NCBI GenBank assembly: GCA_022548915.1
Contig: JAKZES010000003.1
Coordinates: forward strand, 1-64,000
Direction: 5' to 3'
Length of the DNA stretch: 64,000 nucleotides
Source: Verrucomicrobiaceae bacterium E54
GTDB lineage: Bacteria; Verrucomicrobiota; Verrucomicrobiia; Verrucomicrobiales; Akkermansiaceae
Numbering within the stretch: the stretch's first letter is position 1; every line of letters begins with the position of its first letter. The notes beneath the pieces were generated by a model. The model ran no database searches, was not told the DNA's origin, and worked only from the letters and a program-made list of their open reading frames with translations. Position numbers and translations under genes: made by a program. This document shows, piece by piece, positions 16,142 through 24,269 of the stretch.

Positions 16142-17377
16142 GTGGCTTACCGCGCCGATTCTCCCCGCCTTGAACACGCCCGACCGGTGGTCATCACCGG
16201 TGCCGGGATCGTGACCTCGATGGGGCTGGGCATGTCCGAGAATGCCGCCGGTTTCCGGGAAGGACGAACCGCCTTCCGCGAGGTCGATCTGTTCGACGTC
16301 TCGCAGCAGCGGACGAAATCCGCCGGCCAGGCGGTGCTGCCGGAAAAGCCGCCGGGTGTCGGCGCGCGGGCCTGGGAGCGGATGGATCGCGGGACCCGTT
16401 TCGCGCTCGTGGCGGCCCGCGAGGCGCTCGACGAGGCGGGCGTCTCCGGCGCGATGCCGGTCGTCATCGGCACCTCGGCCGGCGCGATGCCGATCGGCGA
16501 GGATTTTTACCGGCATGCGATCGCCGGCGAACGGCTGGGCCAGTTTCGAAGGGTCGAGTGCTATCAGCCGCAGGGTCAGCTGACCCGGATGATGGCGGAG
16601 CTCGGTGTGGCCGGCCCCTTGCGGATCATTTCCAACGCCTGCGCGTCGGGCGCCAATGCCATCGGCCATGCCTTCCAGATGATTCGGGAAGGAAAGGCCG
16701 ACCGGGTGTTGGCGGGCGGCTACGACGGTCTCGCGCAGTTGGTTTTCGCCGGCTTCGATTCCCTGCAGGCCCTGTCGCCCTCCGGCGTGCCGCGTCCCTT
16801 CGATGCCGCGCGGGACGGTCTGGCGATCGGCGAGGGGGCGGGATTCGTCGTGGTCGAAAGCCTCGAGGCCGCCCGCGAGCGGGGTGCCCGGATGCGGGCC
16901 AGCGTGCTCGGTTACGGGGCGGCGACCGATATCCACCACCTTACCCAGCCGCATCCCGAGGGCGATGCCGCCTTGCTGACGATGACCGAGGCGACGCGCA
17001 TGGCGGGGCTGGAGCCGGAGCAGATCGACTACATCAACTCCCACGGCACCGGCACGCCGCTCAACGATGTCGCCGAGGCCGGAGCGGTCCGCCGCTGGGC
17101 CGGGGACGCCGCGGGGAAGATCCGCCTGAGTTCCACCAAGTCATCCATCGGCCACCTTCTCGGCGGTGCCGGCGCGGTCGAGTCGGTGATCTGCCTGATG
17201 ACCCTCGAGGGCCAGTGGCTCCCCGGGAGCCTCGGCGTCCGGGAGGTCGATCCGGCGGTGACCTTCGATCTCGTCCGCGAACCCCGCGAGGTCGAGGTGC
17301 GGCATGCGCTGACGAACTCCTTCGGCTTCGGTGGAGCGAATGCGACCCTGATCTTTGGAAGGGAGGTCCCGGCATGA
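16142..17377 (+). CDS. beta-ketoacyl synthase (KAS II-like), catalytic
   Basis: A 411-residue condensing enzyme with a complete thiolase-fold active site: nucleophile in SNACASGAN (Cys 167), HGTGT (His 301), and KSSIGH (Lys 333, His 338). It should extend ACP-bound chains with malonyl units. The track start is a GTG at 16142; a GTG at about 16187 is an alternative, since conserved sequence begins at VVITGAGIVTS. Its stop overlaps the ATG of the next ketosynthase-like gene by four bases (ATGA), the classic arrangement of KS and chain-length-factor partners. It is divergent from the AMP-ligase. Confidence 0.92.
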   Translation: MAYRADSPRLEHARPVVITGAGIVTSMGLGMSENAAGFREGRTAFREVDLFDVSQQRTKSAGQAVLPEKPPGVGARAWERMDRGTRFALVAAREALDEAGVSGAMPVVIGTSAGAMPIGEDFYRHAIAGERLGQFRRVECYQPQGQLTRMMAELGVAGPLRIISNACASGANAIGHAFQMIREGKADRVLAGGYDGLAQLVFAGFDSLQALSPSGVPRPFDAARDGLAIGEGAGFVVVESLEAARERGARMRASVLGYGAATDIHHLTQPHPEGDAALLTMTEATRMAGLEPEQIDYINSHGTGTPLNDVAEAGAVRRWAGDAAGKIRLSSTKSSIGHLLGGAGAVESVICLMTLEGQWLPGSLGVREVDPAVTFDLVREPREVEVRHALTNSFGFGGANATLIFGREVPA

Positions 17378-18396
17378 GCCGCATCACCGCCTCGGGAATT
17401 GGCGCGGTCTCGCCCGCGGGTTGGGGGCTCGAGCCCATGATGGCGGCGCTCGATGCGAACCAGCGTCCGGAGGTCGGTGAATTCGAGCGGACCACCACCG
17501 GCGGGGAAGTCGTCCGCACACCGGTGCTGCGGGTGCCGAAGTTGGAGGATCGGTCGAAACTGCCCCGCGACCCGCGACTCCGCCGCGCCAGCGCGGTGGG
17601 CAAGTTCGCTGCGGCGGCGATGTACGAGGCCCTGGGTGTCGAGCGTTTCGAGGCGGTGAAGGCCGGGGACCTGCGCCTCGGCGTGGTCTGCACGATGATG
17701 AACGGCTGCGTGAACTACTCGAACCGGTTCTACGGCGAGGTGCTGGAAGCCCCTGCCACCGCGAGCCCGATCCTCTTTCCCGAAACGGTTTACAACGCCC
17801 CCTCGAGCCACCTCTCGGCGGTGGCCCACAGCCACGCGCCCAATGACACGCTGGTCGGCGACGGGGCGGAGTTCTTCACCGGCCTCGAGCTGGCGGCCGA
17901 ATGGCTGGAGCGGGGCGACTGCGACCTGTGCGTGGTCGTTTCCCCGGAGGAGGCCGACTGGCTCAGCGCCGAGGCGATGGGCTACTACAGCTCCCGTATG
18001 TTGCCGGCGGAGGGGGCGGCGGCGGTCGTGCTTGAGAAGGATGGCGCAGGTCCACAGCTCATGGCGGTGCCGGATTCCGTGAACTACGCCGGCGAGTCCG
18101 ACCGGGTTGCGGCGTTCGCAAGACTCTGGCAGGAACTGGAAGCCGAAGATGACGGTGCGACCGTCTGGGCCGACGGCCGTGTCGGGGTCGGGCGCTTCGA
18201 CTTGCCGGAAAACTCGGTGTCCTGGAGTGGTCCGCGCTTTTCCCTGCGACGCGTGCTCGGCGAGTCGCTCGGGGCCTCCGCCGGCCTGCAGACCGTCGCC
18301 GCGCTGGCAAGGCTGAACCGCAGCGATGCCGGATCGGCGATCGTCACCTCGGTCGGCGGCAACGAAGCGGTCGGCGGCGCCCGCTGGAGCCGCTGA
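17374..18396 (+). CDS. ketosynthase-like partner without catalytic Cys (CLF-like)
   Basis: A 340-residue beta-ketoacyl-synthase-fold protein. The start is the ATG at 17374 overlapping the previous stop; the track places a much longer ORF from 16558, which is a frame shadow of the first ketosynthase. At the nucleophile position the motif reads NAPSSHLSA (Pro at 143 where the partner has Cys), and no HGTGT or KSSIGH motif is found. It is thus unlikely to condense by itself. Translational coupling to an intact ketosynthase suggests a heterodimer partner like the chain-length factors of type II PKS and aryl polyene systems. A GCGCG palindrome follows its stop. Confidence 0.8.
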   Translation: MSRITASGIGAVSPAGWGLEPMMAALDANQRPEVGEFERTTTGGEVVRTPVLRVPKLEDRSKLPRDPRLRRASAVGKFAAAAMYEALGVERFEAVKAGDLRLGVVCTMMNGCVNYSNRFYGEVLEAPATASPILFPETVYNAPSSHLSAVAHSHAPNDTLVGDGAEFFTGLELAAEWLERGDCDLCVVVSPEEADWLSAEAMGYYSSRMLPAEGAAAVVLEKDGAGPQLMAVPDSVNYAGESDRVAAFARLWQELEAEDDGATVWADGRVGVGRFDLPENSVSWSGPRFSLRRVLGESLGASAGLQTVAALARLNRSDAGSAIVTSVGGNEAVGGARWSR

Positions 18397-18402
18397 AGGA
18401 CC

Positions 18403-18419
18403 GCGCGACGCTGACGCGC
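18403..18419. repeat. GCGCGA-type palindrome downstream of KS-like gene
   Basis: GCGCG and CGCGC arms around ACGCTGA. This is the third member, with one mismatch, of the palindrome family at 7084-7175. It lies in the 177-base gap after the ketosynthase-like gene, which holds no other recognisable feature. Confidence 0.45.
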
Positions 18420-18573
18420 CCGACGGTTTGGGAGCGATCCGAAAGACAGGCAGGCGATCCCGGGGAATGCGGGAGGGTGCTTGAATGAGAATCCATTGGC
18501 AGGCATCTTGTCACGCAGGGTTCCTTCGGAGTACCTTCCACCAAGCCGGCAGGGACTGGCCACCCTGAGATTC

Positions 18574-19005
18574 ATGAGACTTCCAGTCGTCATTCACAAA
18601 GACAAGGACTCCGATTACGGAGTCACGGTTCCCGATCTGCCGGGATGCTTTTCCGCTGGCGAGACGGCCGACGATGCCCTGAGCAATGCGGTTGAAGCGA
18701 TCGAATGCCACGTCGAGGGACTTCTGATCGACGGTGAGCCCATTCCCCGGGGACAGCCCATCGAGAACCACCGATCGAAACGCGAGTTTTCCGGGGGGAT
18801 CTGGGCCTTGGTCGATGTCGATCTGTCCAAGCTTTCCGGCAAGGCGAAGCGCGTCAACATCACCCTCCCCGAGAGGTTGCTGGTGCAGATCGATTCCTTT
18901 GCGTCGAAGACGGGTGATACCCGGTCGGATTTTCTCGCTCACGCCGCACTGGAGTATGTGAGCACCCATTCCGAACAAGAAGAGCGAAAAAGGCGCCGTT
19001 CCTGA
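18574..19005 (+). CDS. HicB-like antitoxin family protein
   Basis: A 143-residue protein. The ATG at 18574 (MRLPVVIHKDKDSDYG) is preferred over the track start at 18481. Residues about 1-65 form the HicB partial RNase-H-like fold (DYGVTVPDLPGCFSAGET, ALSNAVEAI). Residues about 90-135 look like a ribbon-helix-helix DNA-binding domain (VNITLPERLLVQIDSFA). HicB normally neutralises the HicA mRNA interferase and represses the operon. No HicA-sized ORF with the expected features lies on either side, so it appears orphaned here. Confidence 0.82.
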   Translation: MRLPVVIHKDKDSDYGVTVPDLPGCFSAGETADDALSNAVEAIECHVEGLLIDGEPIPRGQPIENHRSKREFSGGIWALVDVDLSKLSGKAKRVNITLPERLLVQIDSFASKTGDTRSDFLAHAALEYVSTHSEQEERKRRRS

Positions 19006-19104
19006 CATCTGCTCCGCGGCGAGCTCGAACCACCATGACCACCCAGTCCTCAAACTGTCGTCGAAGTCGCGTCCACGGCAGGTGTGGGAGGACGTTGACT
19101 CTGG

Positions 19105-19455
19105 GTGGAAGAGATTGAATTCATGCACGACGGACCGGACGAGAAAGACTGGAAGGCATTTCGCAAGTTGGCCCCGATTCTCCGGGAGCGATACCTTCGC
19201 GGTCGGATTGAGGAGTTGGCCACGATCCTGGCGGACGGGGAACGCTCTCCTGCCGAGAGGTTCTGGGATCTTGAGGAGCAGGTTGGGGAGATCGCCAAAG
19301 CGCTTCGAGCGTGCCTGGATGGGCACTCGCGCAGCAGGATGAGACAATTCATCATCCAGATGCTCGCCGTCGGCATGATGACGCGCGAAGACCTGGACGC
19401 ATTCAGCGAAGAACTTCGGGAGCGCATGATCGAATGGACAAAGCCGGAACCCTGA
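19105..19455 (+). CDS. hypothetical protein, alpha-helical
   Basis: A 116-residue acidic and basic helical protein of unrecognised family (DEKDWKAFRKLAPILRERY, RSRMRQFIIQML). The track start is a GTG at 19105; an ATG at 19123 (MHDGPDEKD) is an alternative. No signal peptide or membrane segment. It follows the HicB-like gene by 99 bases on the same strand, but nothing shows that it is a toxin. It is likely real because its residue pattern is protein-like and no better frame overlaps it. Confidence 0.6.
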   Translation: MEEIEFMHDGPDEKDWKAFRKLAPILRERYLRGRIEELATILADGERSPAERFWDLEEQVGEIAKALRACLDGHSRSRMRQFIIQMLAVGMMTREDLDAFSEELRERMIEWTKPEP

Positions 19456-19594
19456 CGCTCGACAAGTCGGCGACGAAGTCCTCTTGGAGCGGTCTTGTCG
19501 CACCCTGGTTTTGACGATTCAATCCGGGCAACGGGACAGTTTCGGCGCTTCGTGGGGTTGGGGTCGACTGTCTTCAAATGTTGGGCCAGAAATC

Positions 19595-20056
19595 ATGAAG
19601 TCAATCATCCTCGCATGGATCGCGGGTGCCACCGTGGCGAGCGCTGCCATCAATGCTGACGGCAAGGGGTTCTTTCCTGTGATGGTCCAGGTGATCGATC
19701 CTGATTCCAGAACCCCGATTCAAGGTGCCAAGGTGCGATTGGAGGGAGCCGGAACCTACGAAGAACTCGAGATCGATCCTGAGCGCCAAACGAAACTGCT
19801 TCCTGATTCCCTTGGTAAGCCGGTCGATACCAATGGTGAAGGCGTGGCAGTGGTCTTCTATTTTGGCGGATGGACCAGCACTACAACCGACGGGAAGTCG
19901 ACCTATTCTAGATCGCTTGCGGGCACCATCGTCGTTGAACACGAAGGGAAGGAGATCTTCCGCTCGACGCTGAAGGATTGGGCGAAGAAAAATGGTTTCC
20001 GAGCGAGTTCCAGTTCGGCACCATGGATCGTCGTCACGCCACCAAACGAAAAATAG
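19595..20056 (+). CDS. secreted hypothetical protein, carboxypeptidase-regulatory-like fold
   Basis: A 153-residue predicted secreted protein. The ATG at 19595 gives a signal peptide (MKSIILAWIAGATVASAA). The mature part begins with a pattern typical of beta-sandwich regulatory domains (VMVQVIDPDSRTPIQGAKVRLEG) and continues with strand-rich sequence. No enzyme motif is seen. Base composition is visibly lower in GC than in neighbouring housekeeping genes, and a gene fragment follows at once, suggesting that this stretch was acquired or is decaying. Confidence 0.6.
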   Translation: MKSIILAWIAGATVASAAINADGKGFFPVMVQVIDPDSRTPIQGAKVRLEGAGTYEELEIDPERQTKLLPDSLGKPVDTNGEGVAVVFYFGGWTSTTTDGKSTYSRSLAGTIVVEHEGKEIFRSTLKDWAKKNGFRASSSSAPWIVVTPPNEK

Positions 20057-20084
20057 TCCAAGCTCAATAAGATAGCGGAGGTGA

Positions 20085-20258
20085 CCCGCGCTAACAGCGG
20101 CCAAGTATTTTGCTGAGATCAAGGGCACGTCTGAGCAGATCGTCGTCACCGCTGGCTACTGTAGAGGTCCGCTATGGGGTGGCGGTCCCATTGTCGATGC
20201 AAAGAAGGTGAATGACACTTGGGTCTTTGACCCCTACGGTGCCCTCTGGAAGAATTGA
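20085..20258 (+). pseudogene. 3' fragment of an unknown gene
   Basis: A frame open from 20085 and ending at TGA 20256-20258 reads as convincing protein (KYFAEIKGTSEQIVVTAGYC, NDTWVFDPYGALWKN) but has no start codon, and an in-frame TGA lies at 20082-20084. It is too short for the track. It looks like the C-terminal 50 or so residues of a gene whose front has been lost. Family unknown. The remaining 170 bases up to the next gene show nothing recognisable. Confidence 0.5.
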
Positions 20259-20427
20259 ATTTCCCCTCGAAGAGATTTACCCAGGTTCAAGCACCGAGTG
20301 CACCCGACGGGCCTCCCGGCTTTAATAGTGAAGTGCAAGCTTGGGGCTCATGGGAAGAGTTCGATGGCGCTGCGAGGTGCTTGGTTTCATGCTTTCGACC
20401 GAGGTTCGTCCGGACTACGTTTGCCCG

Positions 20428-21534
20428 ATGAACGTCCTGCTCTGTTGGCTTTTGGCGGCATCCTCGGTCATTGCCGTGACGGTGGACGACGATGCTTCGC
20501 TGCGCGGGGCGCTTGCGGCGGCGAAGCCGGGGGATGAAATCGTGGTGAAGGCGGGCAGCTACCGCGGGGGGATTCAGGTCCGCGATCGGGCTGGCACGGC
20601 GGACCGCCCGATCGTCCTGCGGGCGGAGGGCGAGGTGTGGTTGCGCGGGGGCGGCTCGACCGCGATCCAGTTTTCGGCCTGCCCGCACTGGAAGGTGAAG
20701 GGGTTGCGGGCCGAGGGGTATCCGGGGAACGGATTCAACTTCGACGACGCGGGGCGGCTTGACCAAGCCGTGAAGGGCGTGGTGATCGAAGACCTGGTGG
20801 TCCTCCGCACCGGGCCGCGGGGGAACCACGACGGCATCAAGATGTCGGGGCTGGTCGACTTCGAGGTGAAGGGCTGCCGGATCGAAGGCTGGGGTGGCTC
20901 GGCGATCGACATGGTCGGCTGCCGCGATGGAAAGGTGACCGGCTGCATCATCCGCGGACTCGAAGGGCACGACTCCATGTCCGGCATCCAGATGAAGGGG
21001 GGCACGCGGGGCATCACGGTTTTCCGGACGCGGTTCGAGGATGCCGGCCTGCGGGCCATCAATCTCGGCGGAAGCACGGGAAAGCCGTACTTCCGGCCCG
21101 AGGTGACCCGCTTCGAGGCGAGCGACATCACGGTCGCCCACAACGTGTTCGTCGGCGGACAGTGTGCGGTGGCCTTCGTCACGGCTGACCAGGGCGCGGT
21201 GCGGCACAACTTGATCCTGCGGCCGGAGAAGTGGGCGTTCCGGATTCTCCAGGAGCAGCCGGTGCCGGAATTCGGTGCCTGCCGCAACGGGCGGATCGAA
21301 CGGAACATCATCGTTTTTCCGGAGGACAACCGCGTGGCGGTGAACGTGGGGCCCAACACGGAGGCCGGGAGCTTTGCGTTCCGGGAGAATGCATGGTTCC
21401 ACGAGGGCGGGCGGCATCGTCCGCAGCTTCCCTCCGCCGAGCAGGGCGGGGTTTACGGAACGGATCCCAAGCTGGACGGGGAAAGGGTCACCGCCCGTGC
21501 GCTTGCCGGCTTCGGTCCGCAGTCGGGTTCGTGA
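20428..21534 (+). CDS. right-handed parallel beta-helix protein, secreted
   Basis: A 368-residue protein. The ATG at 20428 (MNVLLCWLLAASSVIAV) supplies a signal peptide and is preferred to the track start at 20341. The opening DDDASLRGALAAAKPGDEIVVKAGSYRG is the typical start of polysaccharide-lyase-6/chondroitinase-B-like beta-helices. Many short repeats with Asn/Gly turns follow (HDGIKMSGLVDFEVKGCRIEG, DITVAHNVF). Such proteins bind or cleave uronic-acid polysaccharides outside the cell. Catalytic residues cannot be assigned safely, so it may be a binding protein or a lyase. Confidence 0.8.
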   Translation: MNVLLCWLLAASSVIAVTVDDDASLRGALAAAKPGDEIVVKAGSYRGGIQVRDRAGTADRPIVLRAEGEVWLRGGGSTAIQFSACPHWKVKGLRAEGYPGNGFNFDDAGRLDQAVKGVVIEDLVVLRTGPRGNHDGIKMSGLVDFEVKGCRIEGWGGSAIDMVGCRDGKVTGCIIRGLEGHDSMSGIQMKGGTRGITVFRTRFEDAGLRAINLGGSTGKPYFRPEVTRFEASDITVAHNVFVGGQCAVAFVTADQGAVRHNLILRPEKWAFRILQEQPVPEFGACRNGRIERNIIVFPEDNRVAVNVGPNTEAGSFAFRENAWFHEGGRHRPQLPSAEQGGVYGTDPKLDGERVTARALAGFGPQSGS

Positions 21535-21584
21535 AGGATCGACTCCGTTCTTGGCAGGGCGGTGGGGTTCCGTAGCTTGCGGGG

Positions 21585-22658
21585 GTGCCGACGAGTTCCC
21601 AAGGCGACGTCTTCAAGGTCCTCCTCTACGTGGTGGGGACCCTGGTCCTCGGGGCGGCGATCGCCCCGTGGATCTACAACATCGGCATGGGCCTCGCCGA
21701 GGTGACCGCCGAGAAGGAGACCAACGGCTTCGTCGAATGGATCGGACGGGCGGCGGAGCGATCCAAGGACAACTTCGGGCGCTTCTTCGACCGCGCGGTC
21801 CTGCTGTCGGCCCTGGTGCTGCTGTTTCCGCTCTTGGCCTGGCTCAAGCTCGGCCGCGGTGGCGAGCGCTACCGGGACACGCCCTGGTCGCTGCGACTTC
21901 CGGATTCGGTGGTGAGCGGCCGGGGTCAGCCCCTGCGCCGGAATCCCCATGGCGGCGCGGAGATGATTTTTGGGTTCGTGTTGTCGGGAGGGATCCTGAT
22001 GATTTCCGGCTGGATCCTGGTGAAGGCCGGCTTCTTCCTGTGGCGCGATGCGGCGGAGTCGACCCAGGGTGTCCCCAACCCCATCGTCTCGGAGATCGAC
22101 TGGGGGGGCGCCCTGCGGAAAGGACTGATCACCGCGCTGGTGGTGTCGATCCTCGAGGAGGTGCTTTTCCGGGGGGTTCTGTTGGGCATCTTCCTGCGGG
22201 CGATGCGCCCGGCGATGGCGATCGTCACGCTGTCGTTCCTGTTCGCCTTCGTCCATTTCCTCGAGCCTCCGGCGGGGGCGGCGGTGGCCGATCCCGAGGC
22301 CGGGAATGCCGGCTTCGAGCTGCTGGGTCAGATTCTTTCCCGCTTCGCCGATCCGCTCTCGATGGTCGGCAGCTTCTCCATCCTGGTTGCCGTCGGCGTG
22401 GTGCTGGGCGTGGCGCGCTACCGGACGGCTTCATTGTGGCTGCCGATCGGCCTGCACGCGGGCTGGGTTCTGGCGCTCACCGTCTTCAAGGCGGCCACCT
22501 GGCCGGTCTTCGAGCTGCCCGATGCCGCGCGCTGGTTTGTCGGCATGACGCTGCTGGAGGGTGTGCTGCCGCTGGTCATGGTGATCCTGACCGGCCTGGT
22601 CGTCGCCTTGATGACCCGCCGGAGCCTGCCGGACGAGATCGATGAGGCGGGTCCTTAG
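21585..22658 (+). CDS. CPBP family intramembrane glutamic endopeptidase
   Basis: A 357-residue membrane protein with about seven or eight hydrophobic spans. The CPBP/Rce1 signature is present: EEVLFRG (Glu 191-192, Arg 196), FAFVHF with His 224, and a late His in PIGLHAGWVL. Members are intramembrane proteases, often for prenylated or bacteriocin-related peptides; the substrate here is unknown. It starts with GTG at 21585. Its last 17 bases overlap comF, so the two genes are likely co-transcribed. Confidence 0.87.
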   Translation: MPTSSQGDVFKVLLYVVGTLVLGAAIAPWIYNIGMGLAEVTAEKETNGFVEWIGRAAERSKDNFGRFFDRAVLLSALVLLFPLLAWLKLGRGGERYRDTPWSLRLPDSVVSGRGQPLRRNPHGGAEMIFGFVLSGGILMISGWILVKAGFFLWRDAAESTQGVPNPIVSEIDWGGALRKGLITALVVSILEEVLFRGVLLGIFLRAMRPAMAIVTLSFLFAFVHFLEPPAGAAVADPEAGNAGFELLGQILSRFADPLSMVGSFSILVAVGVVLGVARYRTASLWLPIGLHAGWVLALTVFKAATWPVFELPDAARWFVGMTLLEGVLPLVMVILTGLVVALMTRRSLPDEIDEAGP

Positions 22659-23370
22659 AGGCATCTTCGGCCGGGCCCTCGATCTGGTCTATCCCGGCAT
22701 CTGCCACCTGTGCGGCGAAGGGGTGCCGGGCGGGCGTTGCCTGTGTCGGGCATGCGGCGACGAGTTGCCCCGGCTGCGCGCCCCACATTGCCGGATCTGC
22801 GGGCAGGGGTTTGACGGGCGGATCGAGGCCGAGTTCGCGTGCCCGAACTGCCGCGACCAGAGCTTCGCCTTCGAGTTTGCGCGGCCCGCCCTGTTCCGTT
22901 CGGACGGTGCCATGACGCTGGTGCATGATTTGAAATACGGACGTCGGCTGGAACTGGCGCGCGAGTTGGCGGACCTGACCGTTTCCGCCTTTTCCGATCC
23001 GCGCCTGGCCGAGGCCCACGAGCAGGGCTGGCCGCTGGTCCCGGTGCCGCTGCACCGGCGGCGGCATCATTGGCGGCAGTTCAATCAGTCCCGCGAGATC
23101 GCCCGCCCGCTGGGCCGGCGGCTCGGCATGCCCGTGCTCGATCTGCTGCGGCGGATCCGGCCCACCGAGACCCAGACGCGCCTCAGCCGCAGCCAGCGCC
23201 AGAAGAACCTGCGCGGGGCGTTTGCCGTCCGCAGAGGGACGGTCGGCGGCGCGGGCGCGGTGCTGGTCGACGACGTCTTCACCACCGGCTCGACCGCCCA
23301 CGAATGTGCCCGGGTGTTGAGAAAAGCGGGCTTTCAAAAGGTGATTGTCGTGACCGTGATGCGCGGGTAG
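22642..23370 (+). CDS. comF: ComF family protein (phosphoribosyltransferase-like)
   Basis: A 242-residue protein. The N-terminal zinc-ribbon region has Cys pairs (CHLCG, CLCRACG, CRICG, CPNC). A type I phosphoribosyltransferase domain with the PRPP loop VLVDDVFTTGST follows. ComF/GntX proteins assist DNA uptake during natural transformation. The presence of dprA at 29.8 kb supports a competence role, though both genes are also widespread in non-competent bacteria. Overlaps the CPBP gene upstream; accD follows 52 bases later. Confidence 0.9.
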   Translation: MRRVLRGIFGRALDLVYPGICHLCGEGVPGGRCLCRACGDELPRLRAPHCRICGQGFDGRIEAEFACPNCRDQSFAFEFARPALFRSDGAMTLVHDLKYGRRLELARELADLTVSAFSDPRLAEAHEQGWPLVPVPLHRRRHHWRQFNQSREIARPLGRRLGMPVLDLLRRIRPTETQTRLSRSQRQKNLRGAFAVRRGTVGGAGAVLVDDVFTTGSTAHECARVLRKAGFQKVIVVTVMRG

Positions 23371-23422
23371 CCTCGGGGCCATCCCGGTCGGGGCATTCTG
23401 CTCCCCGCCTCCAAGCACCATC

Positions 23423-24250
23423 ATGGGAATTTTCGACAAGCCCAAGCTCCGGAAGAACAAGGCCAAGGACACGATGCCGGAAGGATTGTGGACCAAGTGT
23501 CCCGACTGCTCCGCGATGCTCCACCAGCTTGAGCTGCGCCAGCACCTCCAGACCTGTCACCACTGCGGCCATCATTTCCTGATGGATTCGCACGACCGGA
23601 TCGCGCTGGTCGCCGATCCGCAGAGTTTCGAGGAAACCGAGACCGAGCTGATCTCCGCCAACCCGCTGGGTTTCCAGAACTATTCGGAAAAGACCGCGGG
23701 GCTGCGTGAGAAGACCGGCCTCCGGGATGCCGTCGTGACCGGACGCCTCACCGTCGGCGGCAAGCCGGTGATGATCGCGGTGATGGATTTCAAGTTCTTC
23801 GCCGGATCGATGGGATCGGTGGTCGGTGAGAAGATCACGCGGGCCATTGAGATGGCGATCAAGGAGAAGCGCGGGATGATCATCGTCTCCGCCTCGTCGG
23901 GCGCGCGCATGCAGGAGGGCATGCTGTCGCTGATGCAGATGGCCAAGACCTGCGGCGCGCTGGCGCGCCTGGGAGAGGCCGGGCTGCCCTACATTTCCAT
24001 CCTCACGCATCCGACCACCGGCGGCGTCACCGCTTCCTTCGCGACCATCGGCGACGTGAACCTCGCCGAGCCGAAGTGCATGATCGGCTTTGCCGGACCG
24101 CGGGTGGTGAAGGAAACGACCCACCAGAACCTGCCGCCCGGTTTCCAGACGGCCGAGTTCATGCTCGATCACGGCCTGATCGACTCGATCGTGCCGCGCA
24201 CCAAGCTGCGCGAGAAGCTGACCACGCTCCTCGCCTACATGATGGCGTGA
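23423..24250 (+). CDS. accD: acetyl-CoA carboxylase carboxyltransferase subunit beta
   Basis: A 275-residue subunit that, with AccA, transfers CO2 from carboxybiotin to acetyl-CoA to make malonyl-CoA for fatty-acid synthesis. The N-terminal zinc finger has Cys at about 26, 29, 45 and 48 (CPDC and CHHC). The crotonase-fold domain contains SASSGARMQEGMLSL and HPTTGGVTASFA. Length is normal. folC follows 19 bases later, a gene pair conserved in many bacteria. Malonyl-CoA made here would supply the ketosynthase cluster at 16 kb. Confidence 0.97.
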   Translation: MGIFDKPKLRKNKAKDTMPEGLWTKCPDCSAMLHQLELRQHLQTCHHCGHHFLMDSHDRIALVADPQSFEETETELISANPLGFQNYSEKTAGLREKTGLRDAVVTGRLTVGGKPVMIAVMDFKFFAGSMGSVVGEKITRAIEMAIKEKRGMIIVSASSGARMQEGMLSLMQMAKTCGALARLGEAGLPYISILTHPTTGGVTASFATIGDVNLAEPKCMIGFAGPRVVKETTHQNLPPGFQTAEFMLDHGLIDSIVPRTKLREKLTTLLAYMMA

Positions 24251-24269
24251 GATTCCGTCGCGGCCGGTC

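Noticed and set aside
16558-18396. 612-residue plus-strand ORF as one ketosynthase
   Set aside because: Its first 270 or so codons are a shifted frame of the upstream ketosynthase; the real start is the ATG at 17374.
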